From the NCBI RefSeq assembly GCF_002943105.1, contig NZ_PTPZ01000007.1, forward strand, positions 1 to 64,000: a DNA stretch of 64,000 nt, given 5' to 3'. The stretch comes from Cloacibacterium normanense (lineage in GTDB: Bacteria; Bacteroidota; Bacteroidia; Flavobacteriales; Weeksellaceae). Of this stretch, positions 9,233 through 19,740 are shown piece by piece. Position 1 is the first letter of the stretch; each line of letters opens with the position of its first letter. The translations under genes were made by a program, and so were the position numbers. A model generated the notes under the pieces. That model did no database searches. It worked only from the letters and a program-made list of their open reading frames with translations, and was not told where the DNA came from.

Positions 9233-10003
9233 TTAATCTACTGTAGTAAATTGAGCTGCAAGAAATTCTCTGTTCATTCTAGCGATGTTTTCTAGAGAAA
9301 TTCCTTTAGGACATTCTACTTCGCAAGCACCTGTGTTAGAACAGTTACCGAAGCCTTCTTCGTCCATTTGTTTTACCATGTTTAGTACTCTTCGCTTCGC
9401 TTCTACTCTACCTTGTGGTAAAAGAGCAAACTGAGAAACTTTAGCACCTACAAATAGCATAGCAGAACCATTTTTACAAGTGGCTACACATGCTCCACAA
9501 CCGATACAAGCTGCAGCATCCATTGCTTTATCTGCATCTTCTTTAGGAACTGGGATTGCGTTTGCATCAAGTGTATTTCCTGAAGTATTTACAGAAACAA
9601 AACCACCTGCAGCCATAATTCTGTCAAATGCGCTTCTGTCTACTACCAAGTCTTTGATTACTGGGAACGCAGCACTTCTCCAAGGTTCAATAGTGATGGT
9701 TTCGCCATCTTTGAACATTCTCATGTGCAATTGGCAAGTTGTAATTCCTGTATCTGGTCCGTGAGCTCTACCATTAATGTACAATGAACACATACCGCAG
9801 ATTCCTTCTCTACAATCGTGGTCGAATGCTACTGGTTCGCTTCCGTTATTTACCAATTGTTCGTTTAGCATATCTAACATTTCAAGGAAAGAAGAATCCG
9901 TAGAAACATCTGATATTTTGTAGGTCTCGAACTGACCTTTTGATTTATTATTTTTCTGTCTCCAAATTTTCAGAGTCAGGTTTAATCCTTTTTTTGCACT
10001 CAT
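9233..10003 (-). CDS. sdhB: Succinate dehydrogenase/fumarate reductase iron-sulfur subunit
   Basis: 256 residues. The N-terminal 2Fe-2S ligands are C64, C69, C72 ([10 protein letters not shown]) and a later Cys near 90. The C-terminal ferredoxin domain has [11 protein letters not shown] (C166, C169, C172, C176) and [15 protein letters not shown] near 222-236 for the [4Fe-4S] and [3Fe-4S] clusters. It moves electrons between the flavoprotein SdhA and the membrane cytochrome SdhC. Last gene of the sdhC-sdhA-sdhB operon, 22 bases after sdhA, with a strong terminator beyond it. The Bacteroidetes type can work in either direction (SQR or QFR); the sequence does not decide. Confidence 0.96.
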   Translation of the reverse strand: MSAKKGLNLTLKIWRQKNNKSKGQFETYKISDVSTDSSFLEMLDMLNEQLVNNGSEPVAFDHDCREGICGMCSLYINGRAHGPDTGITTCQLHMRMFKDGETITIEPWRSAAFPVIKDLVVDRSAFDRIMAAGGFVSVNTSGNTLDANAIPVPKEDADKAMDAAACIGCGACVATCKNGSAMLFVGAKVSQFALLPQGRVEAKRRVLNMVKQMDEEGFGNCSNTGACEVECPKGISLENIARMNREFLAAQFTTVD

Positions 10004-10025
10004 TTTTTAAATTATTTTATGGAGA

Positions 10026-12038
10026 TTATTTATAACTTCTCGTTTTCACTTCAATATTCTCGTACACCAATTCTTCTTTGTGCAATACTTCGGCGTTGAT
10101 ATCATCACCTTTGTATTCCCAAGCTGCTACATATTTGTAGTTCTCGTCATCTCTTTCTGCTTCACCTTCTGGAGTAGCGTGATCCCAACGGAAGTGTCCT
10201 CCACAAGATTCTTTTCTTTCAAGAGCATCTTTCGCCATTAATTGACCCAGTTCTAAGAAATCTGCCACTCTGAATGCTTTTTCAAGCTCTGTATTCATTC
10301 CATCTGCTTCTCCAGGAACTTTTACATTTTTCCAGAAATCGTTTCTGATTTCTTCTATTTCTTTAATTGCTTCTGCTAAACCTTCTGGAGTTCTTCCCAT
10401 ACCTACTTTGTTCCACATTACGTTTCCTAGTTTTTTGTGGAAGTAGTCTACAGAATGAGTTCCTTTATTGGTTAAGAAGAAGTTTACTTTATCTTTAATT
10501 TCTTTTTCAGCAGCTTCAAATTCTGAAGAATTAGTAGGAATTTGTCCTGTTCTGATGTCTGCAGAAAGATAATCTGCAATCGTGTAAGGCAATACGAAAT
10601 ATCCGTCTGCTAAACCTTGCATTAAAGCAGATGCACCTAATCTGTTTGCGCCGTGGTCTGAGAAATTAGCCTCACCAATTACGAAACAACCAGGAATAGT
10701 ACTCATTAAGTTATAATCTACCCAAACTCCTCCCATGGTATAGTGAACTGCAGGATAAATTTTCATAGGAGTTACGTATGGATCGTCTGCTGTAATTTTT
10801 TCATACATTTGGAATAGGTTTCCGTATTTTTCTTCTACCCATTTTTTACCCAAATCGTAGATTTGTTGTTCAGAAGGATTGTGAATATTTTTCTCAGTAG
10901 CAGCTTCTCTACCTTTTTTCATAATTTCTGTAGAGAAATCTAAGAATACACCTTCTTTAGTATCATTATTTTCGATTCCGAAACCAGCATCACATCTTTC
11001 TTTAGCAGCTCTAGAAGCTACGTCTCTAGGTACTAAGTTACCGAATGCAGGATATCTTCTTTCTAAATAGTAATCTCTATCTTCTTCTTTAACATTTTCT
11101 GGTCTAAGTTTTCCTTCTCTGATTGCTTGAGCATCTTCTAATTTTTTAGGAACCCAAATTCTACCAGAGTTTCTAAGAGATTCAGACATCAGAGTCAGTT
11201 TAGACTGTTGTGTTCCGTGAACTGGAATACAAGTTGGGTGAATCTGTACGAAACATGGATTTGCGAAATACGCTCCTTTTTTGTGAATTTTCCAAGCCGC
11301 AGAAACGTTAGAACCCATCGCGTTAGTAGAAAGGAAATATACGTTTCCGTAACCACCAGAAGCAATCACTACAGCGTGAGCAGAATGTCTTTCGATTTCT
11401 CCTGTTACTAAGTTTCTTGCGATAATACCTCTAGCTTTACCATCTACCATTACTAAGTCCATCATTTCGTGACGGTTGTACATCTTAATTCTACCTTTAC
11501 CAATTTGACGGCTCATTGCAGAATATGCACCTAATAGTAATTGCTGACCAGTTTGACCTTTTGCGTAGAAAGTTCTCTTCACCTGAGTTCCACCGAAAGA
11601 ACGGTTATCTAACTGACCGCCGTATTCTCTACCAAAAGGAACACCTTGTGCTACACATTGGTCAATGATATTTGCAGAAACTTCTGCTAATCTGTGTACG
11701 TTAGCTTCTCTTGCTCTATAATCTCCACCTTTGATGGTGTCATAGAATAATCTGTAAACAGAGTCACCATCATTTTGATAATTTTTAGCTGCATTAATAC
11801 CACCTTGAGCTGCAATAGAGTGCGCTCTTCTTGGTGAATCTTGGTAGCAAAAAGCTTTTACATTATATCCTTGCTCTGCAAGAGTTGCCGCAGCAGAACC
11901 ACCAGCTAAACCAGTTCCTACTACAATAATATCTATTTTATCACGGTTATTTGGTGCAACCAAATTCATGTGTGCTTTATGATTTTTCCATTTGTCTGCT
12001 AAAGGACCTGCTGGAATTTTTGAATCTAATTTGCTCAT
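10026..12038 (-). CDS. sdhA: Succinate dehydrogenase/fumarate reductase flavoprotein subunit
   Basis: 670 residues. The Rossmann FAD site [10 protein letters not shown] is at 41-50. The segment [12 protein letters not shown] (from residue 73) includes the histidine expected to hold FAD covalently. Further family marks are QIHPTC, the active-site-proximal GANRLGAS and the C-terminal HFRWDH. The 670-residue length is typical of the Bacteroidetes/Wolinella-like class rather than the ~590-residue proteobacterial SdhA. Starts 13 bases after sdhC and precedes sdhB by 22, so one operon. Confidence 0.96.
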   Translation of the reverse strand: MSKLDSKIPAGPLADKWKNHKAHMNLVAPNNRDKIDIIVVGTGLAGGSAAATLAEQGYNVKAFCYQDSPRRAHSIAAQGGINAAKNYQNDGDSVYRLFYDTIKGGDYRAREANVHRLAEVSANIIDQCVAQGVPFGREYGGQLDNRSFGGTQVKRTFYAKGQTGQQLLLGAYSAMSRQIGKGRIKMYNRHEMMDLVMVDGKARGIIARNLVTGEIERHSAHAVVIASGGYGNVYFLSTNAMGSNVSAAWKIHKKGAYFANPCFVQIHPTCIPVHGTQQSKLTLMSESLRNSGRIWVPKKLEDAQAIREGKLRPENVKEEDRDYYLERRYPAFGNLVPRDVASRAAKERCDAGFGIENNDTKEGVFLDFSTEIMKKGREAATEKNIHNPSEQQIYDLGKKWVEEKYGNLFQMYEKITADDPYVTPMKIYPAVHYTMGGVWVDYNLMSTIPGCFVIGEANFSDHGANRLGASALMQGLADGYFVLPYTIADYLSADIRTGQIPTNSSEFEAAEKEIKDKVNFFLTNKGTHSVDYFHKKLGNVMWNKVGMGRTPEGLAEAIKEIEEIRNDFWKNVKVPGEADGMNTELEKAFRVADFLELGQLMAKDALERKESCGGHFRWDHATPEGEAERDDENYKYVAAWEYKGDDINAEVLHKEELVYENIEVKTRSYK

Positions 12039-12051
12039 AATATTATGTAAA

Positions 12052-12714
12052 TTATTGAGTTACGAAATGAAATACAGCTACTACGATAAATCCTAGCGGA
12101 ATTAAAACAGAATACCAAGTTCCTAAAGTGATTACACATTTTAAATATTTAGGATGTCTAGCTCCAATCGATTGGAATGATGATTGGAAACCGTGTGATA
12201 AGTGCAATCCTAATAAAACAAAAGAAACTGCGTAAAAAATCACTCTCCATAAATCTGCAAACTTAGCATGTAACTCTTCCCAATATCTTGTTTCATTGAT
12301 TGATAGAGCTTCTACATACTTATAATTCATCTCATGCATCCAGAAATCATACATATGCAGTCCTAAGAAAGCTAAAATTACTGCTCCAGAAATAATCATA
12401 TTTCTAGAAGACCAACTAGAATTTCCGCTGTTATTTGCTACAGCATATTTTACTGGTCTTGCGTTTTTGTTTTTCATTTCTAAAACGAAGCCCATTACAA
12501 AGTGAAAGATTACACCCGCTACTAAAACCGGCTGCATCACAAATTGTATTAAAGGATTGTATCCCATAAAATGAGACGCTGTGTTAAATGCATCTTCACT
12601 AAATATCGATAGTAAATTTACCGACAAGTGAATCAACAAAAAGACAAGCAAAAACATTGCTGAAAGCGCCATTAAAAACTTTCTACCAATTGTAGATTGA
12701 GTTAATCCTGCCAT
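12052..12714 (-). CDS. sdhC: Succinate dehydrogenase cytochrome b subunit (single-chain, di-heme type)
   Basis: 220 residues with five hydrophobic helices and histidines placed inside or beside them (LIHLSVN, IFHFVMG, LHMYDF, LHLSHGF, FHFVTQ), as in the cytochrome b558 family where one polypeptide anchors the enzyme and binds two hemes. No separate sdhD exists, consistent with a three-gene operon. First gene of the operon. Upstream, a TAATTTTG box on the minus strand near 12746-12753 is the likely promoter. Confidence 0.94.
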   Translation of the reverse strand: MAGLTQSTIGRKFLMALSAMFLLVFLLIHLSVNLLSIFSEDAFNTASHFMGYNPLIQFVMQPVLVAGVIFHFVMGFVLEMKNKNARPVKYAVANNSGNSSWSSRNMIISGAVILAFLGLHMYDFWMHEMNYKYVEALSINETRYWEELHAKFADLWRVIFYAVSFVLLGLHLSHGFQSSFQSIGARHPKYLKCVITLGTWYSVLIPLGFIVVAVFHFVTQ

Positions 12715-12815
12715 TGTTTATTTATTTTTTTGAATTTTCACAAAATTAAGAATTTGTTAACGTTTGAAACCATGACAAATGTCATGTTTTTTAGTTTATA
12801 ACTATTCTAAATAAA

Positions 12816-14594
12816 TTATTCTAGTCTATAATTTTTCTTATTTATGACTATAGCTTTTACATTTTGAGGAACAAAGACAATTTTAAAATCATTCACTCTT
12901 CTAGCAACCAAATAAGGCTCTATGATGTACTTTTTCTGCTTTTCTAAATTTTTGGAATTTTTCACAAAAAAGACTACTTTATCTTTTTCTTTAACAGAAA
13001 TTATTTTTTCTTTAAAAAATTCGTGTACTAAGATTTCAGATTTAGAATTTTCATAGTAGTTAAATCCTATTCTAAGCATTAAAAATAAAATGACCAAAAA
13101 TCCTACTTTGATGAGTGATTTTAAATGATGACGTATTAAAAATCTCCTCAAAAAATAAATCATACTAAAAAGAACGATGACTTCTGACCAATGCATTGGT
13201 ATGTTTTTAAAGAAGAAAACATCAAGGCTTGCGAAAAAATGAATCACTTTCAAAACCAGTTGAACTCCAGAATCGTAAAGAGCATTTAACCAAGAAATTT
13301 CGAAGCCAAAACCCAACAAAATGGTCATCAATAAAGCAAAAATAATAATTACTTCAGAAAAAGGAATCACCACCAGATTCGCAATAACCGAAATCAAAGA
13401 ATATTGATGAAAATAATAAATAACCAATGGTAAAGTCACCAATTGCGCAGCAATACTAATCGAAATTACATTCACAAAAAAATTCTGAACATTATTTTTA
13501 GGCTTTGGTAAATATTTCAAAATCGGTTCATTGAGCCAAAAAATTCCAAAAACAGCAATAAAACTCAATTGAAATCCTACATCAAAAAGTTGGTTCGTGT
13601 CAAAAATCAAAATCGCTAAACCAGAAATCGCCATTGCATGTAACAAATCTGGTTTCCGTTGCAATAAAACATAGAAATAATACGCAGAAATCATAATACA
13701 CGAACGAATCACAGAACTTCCAAAATCTATAAAAACTGCAAATAACCAAATGAATATCAAAGAAATTACAATCGGTAAATTTCTAAAATTTGCAGGAAAA
13801 ATTGGTTTCAAAAGCAACAAAATCAACCAAAAAATAATCGCCATGTGCGAACCTGAAATCGCTAAAATATGCACCAAACCAGATTTGCTAAAATCTTCCA
13901 CGGTTTCTCGGTCCATTTCTGTACGATCTGCCAGAATGATTCCTTTGGTAAATTCTTTAGATTTTTCAGAAAGTTTTGCTTGGTCGATATTTTGCAAAAT
14001 TTCTAAGCGTTTTTGTTTAATTTTTTCGGAAAAAGTAAGGTTTTCTTTCTCCGCAACTTGAAAAGAATTAGGAGCATATCCTTGAAAATAAATCTGCTTT
14101 CTGGCCAAATATTTTTGATAATCAAATCCAAAATCCTGCGCATTCGCTTTTACTTTGTTGAGATAAATTTCGGCTTTATAAAAATGTTTGAAATCCAGTT
14201 CCTTTTCTTCTTTTGGAACCGACAAAACCAAACCTAAATGGTTTATTTCGTCGTTAACTTTCAAAATTTTGACTTCGTAACGTTTATTTTTCTCGTTGGA
14301 ATTCAGCTTTTTATCCAAAGTAAAAACCACTTCCGACGAACTAGGAAAATGTGGAAGAACTTGTTCTTTATTATGGAGTTCATGTGCGAAATCGCCTAAT
14401 CCCAAAAAGAAAATTGCCAATACATATTCTTTGATTTTGAAGAAAAAATGAATTTTTAAAAAGCTAAAAACTAAAAACAGGAAGCTAAAACTCAAAAACA
14501 CTTTGACTAAAGCAGTTGACAAACTCAACTTTTCGGAAATAAGAATCCCGAAAATGAAACAAATCCACAAAATCAAAAGTGGTTGCTTGTTCAT
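12816..14594 (-). CDS. comEC: ComEC/Rec2 family DNA-uptake membrane channel
   Basis: 592 residues. N-terminal transmembrane segments plus a DUF4131-like domain (about 30-190) are followed by the Competence domain, beginning near GIILADRTEM and continuing LVHILAISGSHMAII with many further helices. The last ~95 residues are soluble but lack the HxHxDH metallo-beta-lactamase domain found in longer ComEC proteins, so this is the short Bacteroidetes form. It would pass single-stranded DNA across the inner membrane during natural transformation. Monocistronic; sdhC starts about 100 bases downstream. Confidence 0.88.
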   Translation of the reverse strand: MNKQPLLILWICFIFGILISEKLSLSTALVKVFLSFSFLFLVFSFLKIHFFFKIKEYVLAIFFLGLGDFAHELHNKEQVLPHFPSSSEVVFTLDKKLNSNEKNKRYEVKILKVNDEINHLGLVLSVPKEEKELDFKHFYKAEIYLNKVKANAQDFGFDYQKYLARKQIYFQGYAPNSFQVAEKENLTFSEKIKQKRLEILQNIDQAKLSEKSKEFTKGIILADRTEMDRETVEDFSKSGLVHILAISGSHMAIIFWLILLLLKPIFPANFRNLPIVISLIFIWLFAVFIDFGSSVIRSCIMISAYYFYVLLQRKPDLLHAMAISGLAILIFDTNQLFDVGFQLSFIAVFGIFWLNEPILKYLPKPKNNVQNFFVNVISISIAAQLVTLPLVIYYFHQYSLISVIANLVVIPFSEVIIIFALLMTILLGFGFEISWLNALYDSGVQLVLKVIHFFASLDVFFFKNIPMHWSEVIVLFSMIYFLRRFLIRHHLKSLIKVGFLVILFLMLRIGFNYYENSKSEILVHEFFKEKIISVKEKDKVVFFVKNSKNLEKQKKYIIEPYLVARRVNDFKIVFVPQNVKAIVINKKNYRLE

Positions 14595-14670
14595 GCAATT
14601 TGGTTATTAGTTTAATCAAATATAAAAATTTATTGAACTCACGAGTTCTTTTTCTCCATTTTTAAACAAA

Positions 14671-14703
14671 AAAATTCCTTAAACGTTACATTTAAGGAAT
14701 TTT
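14671..14703 (-). terminator. Terminator of ppc
   Basis: Perfect 13-bp stem (AAAATTCCTTAAA / TTTAAGGAATTTT) with a 7-base loop, just beyond the ppc stop codon. Confidence 0.85.
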
Positions 14704-14709
14704 ATACTC

Positions 14710-17415
14710 TTATCCAGTATTTTTCAAACCACTAGAAATAGCATTGATTAAACTTAATAATTTATTGAGAATTTTGTCTTTTTCTAGTTTATTTTCGTCA
14801 TCTAAATTTCTCCATTGTTGAAGATAATGAAGGTGTAAATGGTGTAAAACATCTAGTTTTTGGTTTCTCCATTTCAAGTTATCATATTGTCCGCTTCTTC
14901 TTTCCAGAGCCGCTTCTCCGAACAATTCTTCTATCAGCTGAACTCCATTTTGATGGTCGGTAAGAAATTTATTCATCAATAGGTTTCTTTCTTCTTCATT
15001 TTGGTCTAATTCTGCATATTTTTTCATAATTTCTAGATTAGACAAAATAAGATTGGTCTCGGTCTGAATCATTAAAAATTTGAAGAAATTCCAATTTTGA
15101 GCTGCTTCTTTTAACTGTTGATATTCTTGTGGTTTTTCTGATTTCAAAATTTTGAGCGCTTCACCTAATCCGTACCAACCTGTGAGTGCAATACGAGAAA
15201 GATTCCAGCTGAAAACCCAAGGAATCGCGCGTAAATCCTGCAATGTTCTGGTTCCCGTTCTTCTGGCTGGTCTAGAACCTATTTTGCTTTTCTCTAAAAC
15301 ATCTATGCACGTTGCTTTTCCATAAAAATTGATAAATCCTGGAGTTTCTATTAAATTTCTATAATGTTCAAAGGATTTTTGAGCCAGAAATTCCATAGAT
15401 TCAAATGGATATTGTGGTTTTTCGGTTTTGTATTTATTTTGAATAATATGTCTTGCTGTTCCAGACGAAAGTGCATTGAGATTATATTTCGCCGTCATAG
15501 GATTTCCGAAAAGTTGCGCTACAGATTCTCCTTGAACTGTGATTTTCACGGTTCCAAAAACGGCTTGTTCTGGCATACTTTCTAAGAAACGATGATATTT
15601 ACCACCACCTCTACTGATGGTTCCACCAGTTCCGTGGAAGAAATAGATTTCGGTATTATGTTTCTTACCAATTTCTGACAAAGCAATTTCTGCTTTATGA
15701 AGATTCCACTTACTTGCAATTGTTCCACCATCTTTATTACTGTCACTATAACCTAGCATTACTTCTTGTTTCCCATCTAAATTTTTAGCTCTGCTAATTG
15801 TGATAGGATGTTGCAAGAATTTTTCTAAAATTTCTGAACCATTTTGTAAATCTTCGATAGTTTCTAAAAGCGGAACCACTCTTATCTTGGTGTTAAGAAG
15901 TTGAGTTTCTCTCATTAATAAATAAACCACCAATAAATCACTTAAATTTCTGGTCATACTTACAATGAAAGAACCTATTCCCTCTGCTCCATACTGACTG
16001 ATATGTTGACGAATGACTCTATAACAATCTAAAACATTATCTGCTTCTGGACCGTAAGAAATGGTAACGTCTGTAATAAAAGCATTGCTGCTCAAGACTT
16101 GGTTCAGGTAATTTACTCTTTTTTCTTCTTCCCAATTTTCGAAATCATAATCTGTTTCACCGCTGGCTTTAAGAATCTGCGAAATAGCTTTATCATGGAA
16201 AGCGCTATTTTGTCTAATATCTAATTTAGCCAAATGAAATCCGAAACATTGAACCGCTCTTTCTACCGAGAATAATAAATCCTCGGCAATGCTTTGGAAA
16301 CCATTTTGTACCAAAACTTCTCTCAGATTTTTTAAATCTTCTTGAAGCGCTTTGCTAGATTTATAATAGGTTTTAGAATCTTCAAAATTTTCTGTTATGG
16401 TATTTTCTAATTGACAAATCATAAGATTTACGAATTGTCTCCACGGTTCATAATGATTTCTTTCAACTGCTTTTTTGCCCATTTCACCTAATGCAGAAAC
16501 TTTCTCCTGAATCATTTCAGAAAGCTGAAAAGGAACAGGATTAGACACCGCCGAAATAGAAATTTTCTTAGCCAAATGAATTAAATCTTCTTTAATCAAT
16601 GTTAATGCGGCTTTTCGATGAAGCAAAAGTGTTTCCTTAGTCACTGCAGGTGTTACAAAAGGATGACCATCTCTGTCACCACCAACCCAACTTCCAAAAT
16701 TAATTTTCGGGAAATAATCTGGATTTTTAATTTTCTGAGGATTAAGCCCTAACTCAATCCAAGAATTGATGATTTCTTGGTCACTTTTCACTAAAACGTT
16801 GGGGAAAATCTTGGTAAGATAATATAAAACATTTGCTCTTTCGTCTGTAATATCTGGCTTTTCCAGGTAAATTTCGCCTGTTCTCCACCATCTTTCTAGA
16901 AGTTGAATAATTTTTTCTTTAATCTCATTTTGCTCTAATTTACTGAGAGAAGTATTCTCTTTTTTCACCAAAAGCAAGTACAATTCTCTATGCAATTCTA
17001 TAACCGTAACTCTTTTTGCTTCAGTAGGATGCGCAGTAAGAACAGGAATAACATGAGTAGCAGAAACTGCATTCAGCATATCTTCTTCTGTCACATTGGA
17101 ATTTTTCCAAAAATGGAATGCTTCTCCCCATGAACCACGAATTGCGGTGATTTTTTCTTGGTCTTCTAATCTTCTTCTATATTGTGTAGCTCCGTTTTCT
17201 TCTACCAATGTCATCAATTGAAAATAGATACTTAATGATTGTATAATTTTCTCACTAGACAATTCATTTTCTTCGAACTTCTTCCCTTCTTCTGTATTGT
17301 TGATTAAATCTACTAGTTCCTTTTCATTAATTCTAGACAACATTTCTGTATAGCAATCAATGATGAATGTACGGTCCGTAGAAATTTTCTGATAATCCTT
17401 TTCGTTAAAAGCCAT
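14710..17415 (-). CDS. ppc: Phosphoenolpyruvate carboxylase
   Basis: 901 residues, close to the usual ~880-930. Visible motifs: VLTAHPTEAKR with the catalytic His; SWVGGDRDGHPFV; LGYSDSNKDGG; the mobile glycine loop FHGTGGTISRGGG; and the C-terminal GLKNTG, which ends in the family's NTG. It carboxylates PEP with bicarbonate to oxaloacetate, replenishing the TCA cycle that the neighbouring sdh operon serves. One oddity: the loop reads GTGG where E. coli has GRGG, while the second arginine (in SRGGG) is kept. Monocistronic; a TAAATTTG box lies about 20 bases upstream of the ATG. Confidence 0.95.
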   Translation of the reverse strand: MAFNEKDYQKISTDRTFIIDCYTEMLSRINEKELVDLINNTEEGKKFEENELSSEKIIQSLSIYFQLMTLVEENGATQYRRRLEDQEKITAIRGSWGEAFHFWKNSNVTEEDMLNAVSATHVIPVLTAHPTEAKRVTVIELHRELYLLLVKKENTSLSKLEQNEIKEKIIQLLERWWRTGEIYLEKPDITDERANVLYYLTKIFPNVLVKSDQEIINSWIELGLNPQKIKNPDYFPKINFGSWVGGDRDGHPFVTPAVTKETLLLHRKAALTLIKEDLIHLAKKISISAVSNPVPFQLSEMIQEKVSALGEMGKKAVERNHYEPWRQFVNLMICQLENTITENFEDSKTYYKSSKALQEDLKNLREVLVQNGFQSIAEDLLFSVERAVQCFGFHLAKLDIRQNSAFHDKAISQILKASGETDYDFENWEEEKRVNYLNQVLSSNAFITDVTISYGPEADNVLDCYRVIRQHISQYGAEGIGSFIVSMTRNLSDLLVVYLLMRETQLLNTKIRVVPLLETIEDLQNGSEILEKFLQHPITISRAKNLDGKQEVMLGYSDSNKDGGTIASKWNLHKAEIALSEIGKKHNTEIYFFHGTGGTISRGGGKYHRFLESMPEQAVFGTVKITVQGESVAQLFGNPMTAKYNLNALSSGTARHIIQNKYKTEKPQYPFESMEFLAQKSFEHYRNLIETPGFINFYGKATCIDVLEKSKIGSRPARRTGTRTLQDLRAIPWVFSWNLSRIALTGWYGLGEALKILKSEKPQEYQQLKEAAQNWNFFKFLMIQTETNLILSNLEIMKKYAELDQNEEERNLLMNKFLTDHQNGVQLIEELFGEAALERRSGQYDNLKWRNQKLDVLHHLHLHYLQQWRNLDDENKLEKDKILNKLLSLINAISSGLKNTG

Positions 17416-17499
17416 AATTCTTAATTTTTAACAAATTTACGCAATGAAATTGATTAAAACATGAAGAAACCACTCTGAAACTTATCCCTTCAAAATAAA

Positions 17500-17526
17500 A
17501 AAAGAGCAACCTCTTGTTACTCTTTT
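17500..17526 (-). terminator. Terminator of the lpxB-DUF1569 unit
   Basis: Imperfect 11-bp stem AAAAGAGCAAC / GTTACTCTTTT with a 5-base loop, about 30 bases past the stop codon at 17556. Confidence 0.65.
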
Positions 17527-17555
17527 ATTTGTAATTTATTCTTCATTAAAATTCT

Positions 17556-18023
17556 CTAATGAGATTTAGCCAATATGTCTCTTGCAATTTTAAGATGATA
17601 CTGAGTATGAATTTTTAAAAATTTTAAAGTTTGTTTTACATCTAAATGTCCGAAATAAGGATGTTCTATATAAGATTGAGAAGGGAGATTTTTAATCATT
17701 TGCAAATTTTCTCTAACGGAATTTAGATAATTATCTATATTTTCTAGAAAGTTTTCACTTGTAGGAATAGTGAATTTCGGAGCTTTTCCTTTTTTTCTAG
17801 GTATATATCCCGAAGTCATGACCATAAATTTAGCCCAAGAAAATTTAGGTTGATATTTTTCTGGATGAGAAGCAGGCAAACCTTCCAAAATTCTAGAAAT
17901 CACCAAAAGCGAGTGTTCTAAATGCCAACCAATACTCGCTTCTGAAATTTCAGGAGCATTTTTATGGGAAAATTGTTTTAAATTTTCTATTTCTTCGAGT
18001 TGTACAATTATTTTTTTCATCAT
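17556..18023 (-). CDS. DUF1569/DinB-like small protein
   Basis: 155 residues, probably a four-helix bundle. The N-terminal segment SIGWHLEHSL and the C-terminal HPYFGHLDVKQT...HTQYHLKIA place histidines as in DinB/DUF1569 proteins, where they can hold a metal. Two starts (MMKK) are adjacent; the first overlaps the lpxB stop by 4 bases, so translation is coupled to lpxB. Function unknown; DinB-like proteins are often thiol-dependent transferases or hydrolases. Another domain of this type is fused to PaaZ at 37344-39836. Confidence 0.72.
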   Translation of the reverse strand: MMKKIIVQLEEIENLKQFSHKNAPEISEASIGWHLEHSLLVISRILEGLPASHPEKYQPKFSWAKFMVMTSGYIPRKKGKAPKFTIPTSENFLENIDNYLNSVRENLQMIKNLPSQSYIEHPYFGHLDVKQTLKFLKIHTQYHLKIARDILAKSH

Positions 18024-19126
18024 AGATTAACAATAATTTCTGCAGCGTGATTACTTGCTCCTTTTCCACCTAATTTTTCTCTGAGAAGTTCATAATCCTG
18101 AAGCATTTTGTCACGTTTTGGCCCTTCCAGAATTTTTTGAAGTTCATCAACTAAATTTTCCGTATTGAGTTGATTTTGAATCAATTCCTTCACCACTTCT
18201 TTGTCCATAATCAAATTCACGAGTGATATAAATTTGATATTTTTCACCACACGTTTACCAATTTCGTAAGAAATTTTACTGGTTCGGTAACACACAATTT
18301 CTGGAACATTCAGCAACGCTGTTTCTAGAGTTGCCGTTCCCGAAGTCACCAAAGCTGCTATAGAACATCTCAATAAATCATAGGTTTTATTGGAAACAAA
18401 ATGCACATCATCATCTACAAATTTTTGGTAAAATTCTTTAGGTAAACTTGGTGCTCCTGCAATTACAAACTGATAATTTTTAAAAGAATCTCTAACCGAA
18501 AGCATCAAAGCGAGCATTTTTTCTACTTCCTGCTCTCGAGAACCGGGTAAAAGGGCAATAATTTCTTTTTCATTTAAACCATTTTCCTTTTTGAAATTTT
18601 CAACAGAAATTTCTGGCAAATCAGAAATCGCATCGAGTAAAGGATGACCTACAAAATGCGCATCTACTTGATGTTTTTTATAAAAATCTTTCTCGAAAGG
18701 AAGAATCACCAGCATTTCATCTACATATTTTTTGATGGTTTCTACTCTGCCTTCTTTCCAAGCCCATAATTGTGGAGAAATATAGTAAACTACTTTTATT
18801 CCAAGATTTTTTGCAAACTCTGCAATCCTTAAATTAAAACCTGGATAATCTACCAAAACCAAGACATCTGGTTGATAATTCTTAACATCTTCTTTGCAAA
18901 GTTTTATATTTTTCAAAATCGTTCTAAGGTTCATCGCCACTTCCAAGAAGCCCATAAAAGCGAGTTCTTTATAGTGTTTTACGGGTTTTTCACCAGCAAC
19001 TTTCGCCATTAAATCTCCTCCCCAAAATCTGAATTCTGCATTTTGGTCTTTCTGTAAAATGGCTTTCATTAAATTAGAAGCGTGTAAGTCTCCTGATGCT
19101 TCTCCTGCGATGATATAGTATTTCAA
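18020..19126 (-). CDS. lpxB: Lipid-A-disaccharide synthase
   Basis: 368 residues, near the usual length. The N-terminus KYYIIAGEASGDLHASN and the internal segments QLWAWKEGR, LLPGSREQEV and VTSGTATLE are typical of LpxB, the GT19 enzyme that joins UDP-diacylglucosamine to lipid X. Alignment of the conserved N-terminus forces a TTG start codon at 19124-19126; no ATG exists in a suitable place. Directly upstream is an AAAATCT-type tandem repeat (19127-19163), whose last unit runs into the TTG. The gene usually follows surE in flavobacteria, but surE is absent here. Confidence 0.92.
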   Translation of the reverse strand: MKYYIIAGEASGDLHASNLMKAILQKDQNAEFRFWGGDLMAKVAGEKPVKHYKELAFMGFLEVAMNLRTILKNIKLCKEDVKNYQPDVLVLVDYPGFNLRIAEFAKNLGIKVVYYISPQLWAWKEGRVETIKKYVDEMLVILPFEKDFYKKHQVDAHFVGHPLLDAISDLPEISVENFKKENGLNEKEIIALLPGSREQEVEKMLALMLSVRDSFKNYQFVIAGAPSLPKEFYQKFVDDDVHFVSNKTYDLLRCSIAALVTSGTATLETALLNVPEIVCYRTSKISYEIGKRVVKNIKFISLVNLIMDKEVVKELIQNQLNTENLVDELQKILEGPKRDKMLQDYELLREKLGGKGASNHAAEIIVNL

Positions 19127-19163
19127 GATTTTAGATTTTTTAGATTTTAGATTTTAGATTTTC
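19127..19163. repeat. AAAATCT tandem repeat before lpxB
   Basis: Four to five imperfect copies of TTTAGAT (minus strand AAAATCT) directly against the lpxB start codon. The same unit occurs before aspS (23091-23133) and between paaB and the next gene (46547-46565). Confidence 0.8.
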
Positions 19164-19199
19164 AGATGGACTAAAAATTTTTATTCTAAAAATTTGACT

Positions 19200-19207
19200 T
19201 AATTTTG
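19200..19207 (+). promoter_or_regulatory. -7 promoter box of the DUF2480 gene
   Basis: TAATTTTG, 20 bases before the ATG at 19228; fits the TAnnTTTG consensus. No clear -33 TTG at the usual spacing. Confidence 0.45.
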
Positions 19208-19227
19208 TTCAAAGATAATAATAAAAA

Positions 19228-19737
19228 ATGTCAGAAGATTTCGAAATAAAAAATAAAGTAGCAGAAAGCGGTTTGGTGAATTTTGATTTATCAGCACTTT
19301 CTCCTAAAGGCAAAAGAATTGGGATAGATTTAAAGGATTTTCTTTTCATGGAAATGATTTTGAAAGAAAAAGATTTCCGCGAAAAAGTTGCAGAAATAGA
19401 CCCTGAAATATATTGTGACGCCTTTGTTTACGTTTATTGTTCGGTAGACGCTATTGTTCCGATTTGGGCTTATTTCCTCATCACTTCCAAACTTACAGGA
19501 GTGGCAAAAAAAATAGTTTACGGAACCAAGAAAGATTTAGAAGTGGTTTTAATGCACGAAGCGATTTCTCATTATAATTTTGCAGATTTAGAAGCTAAAC
19601 GCGTCCTCGTAAAAGGTTGCAGCGAAGAAGACATTCCCGAAAACGCGTACATAGAATTGGTAGAAAAACTGAAACCTATTGTAAAATCACTTATGTTCGG
19701 CGAAGCTTGTTCTAATGTCCCAATTTTTAAAAATTAA
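19228..19737 (+). CDS. DUF2480 family protein
   Basis: 169 residues, cytosolic, no signal peptide. The sequence (EIKNKVAESGLVNFDL near the start, then IDLKDFLFMEMILKEKDFR and IPIWAYF-like core) matches the conserved, uncharacterised DUF2480 family of Bacteroidetes, whose members have this length. Conserved Cys and His residues (YCDAFVYVYCS, LMHEAISHYNF, KGCSEED) suggest a possible metal or redox site, but no function is known. It is followed after 3 bases by the DUF2723-like gene, so the two are likely cotranscribed. Confidence 0.82.
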   Translation: MSEDFEIKNKVAESGLVNFDLSALSPKGKRIGIDLKDFLFMEMILKEKDFREKVAEIDPEIYCDAFVYVYCSVDAIVPIWAYFLITSKLTGVAKKIVYGTKKDLEVVLMHEAISHYNFADLEAKRVLVKGCSEEDIPENAYIELVEKLKPIVKSLMFGEACSNVPIFKN

Positions 19738-19740
19738 AAA

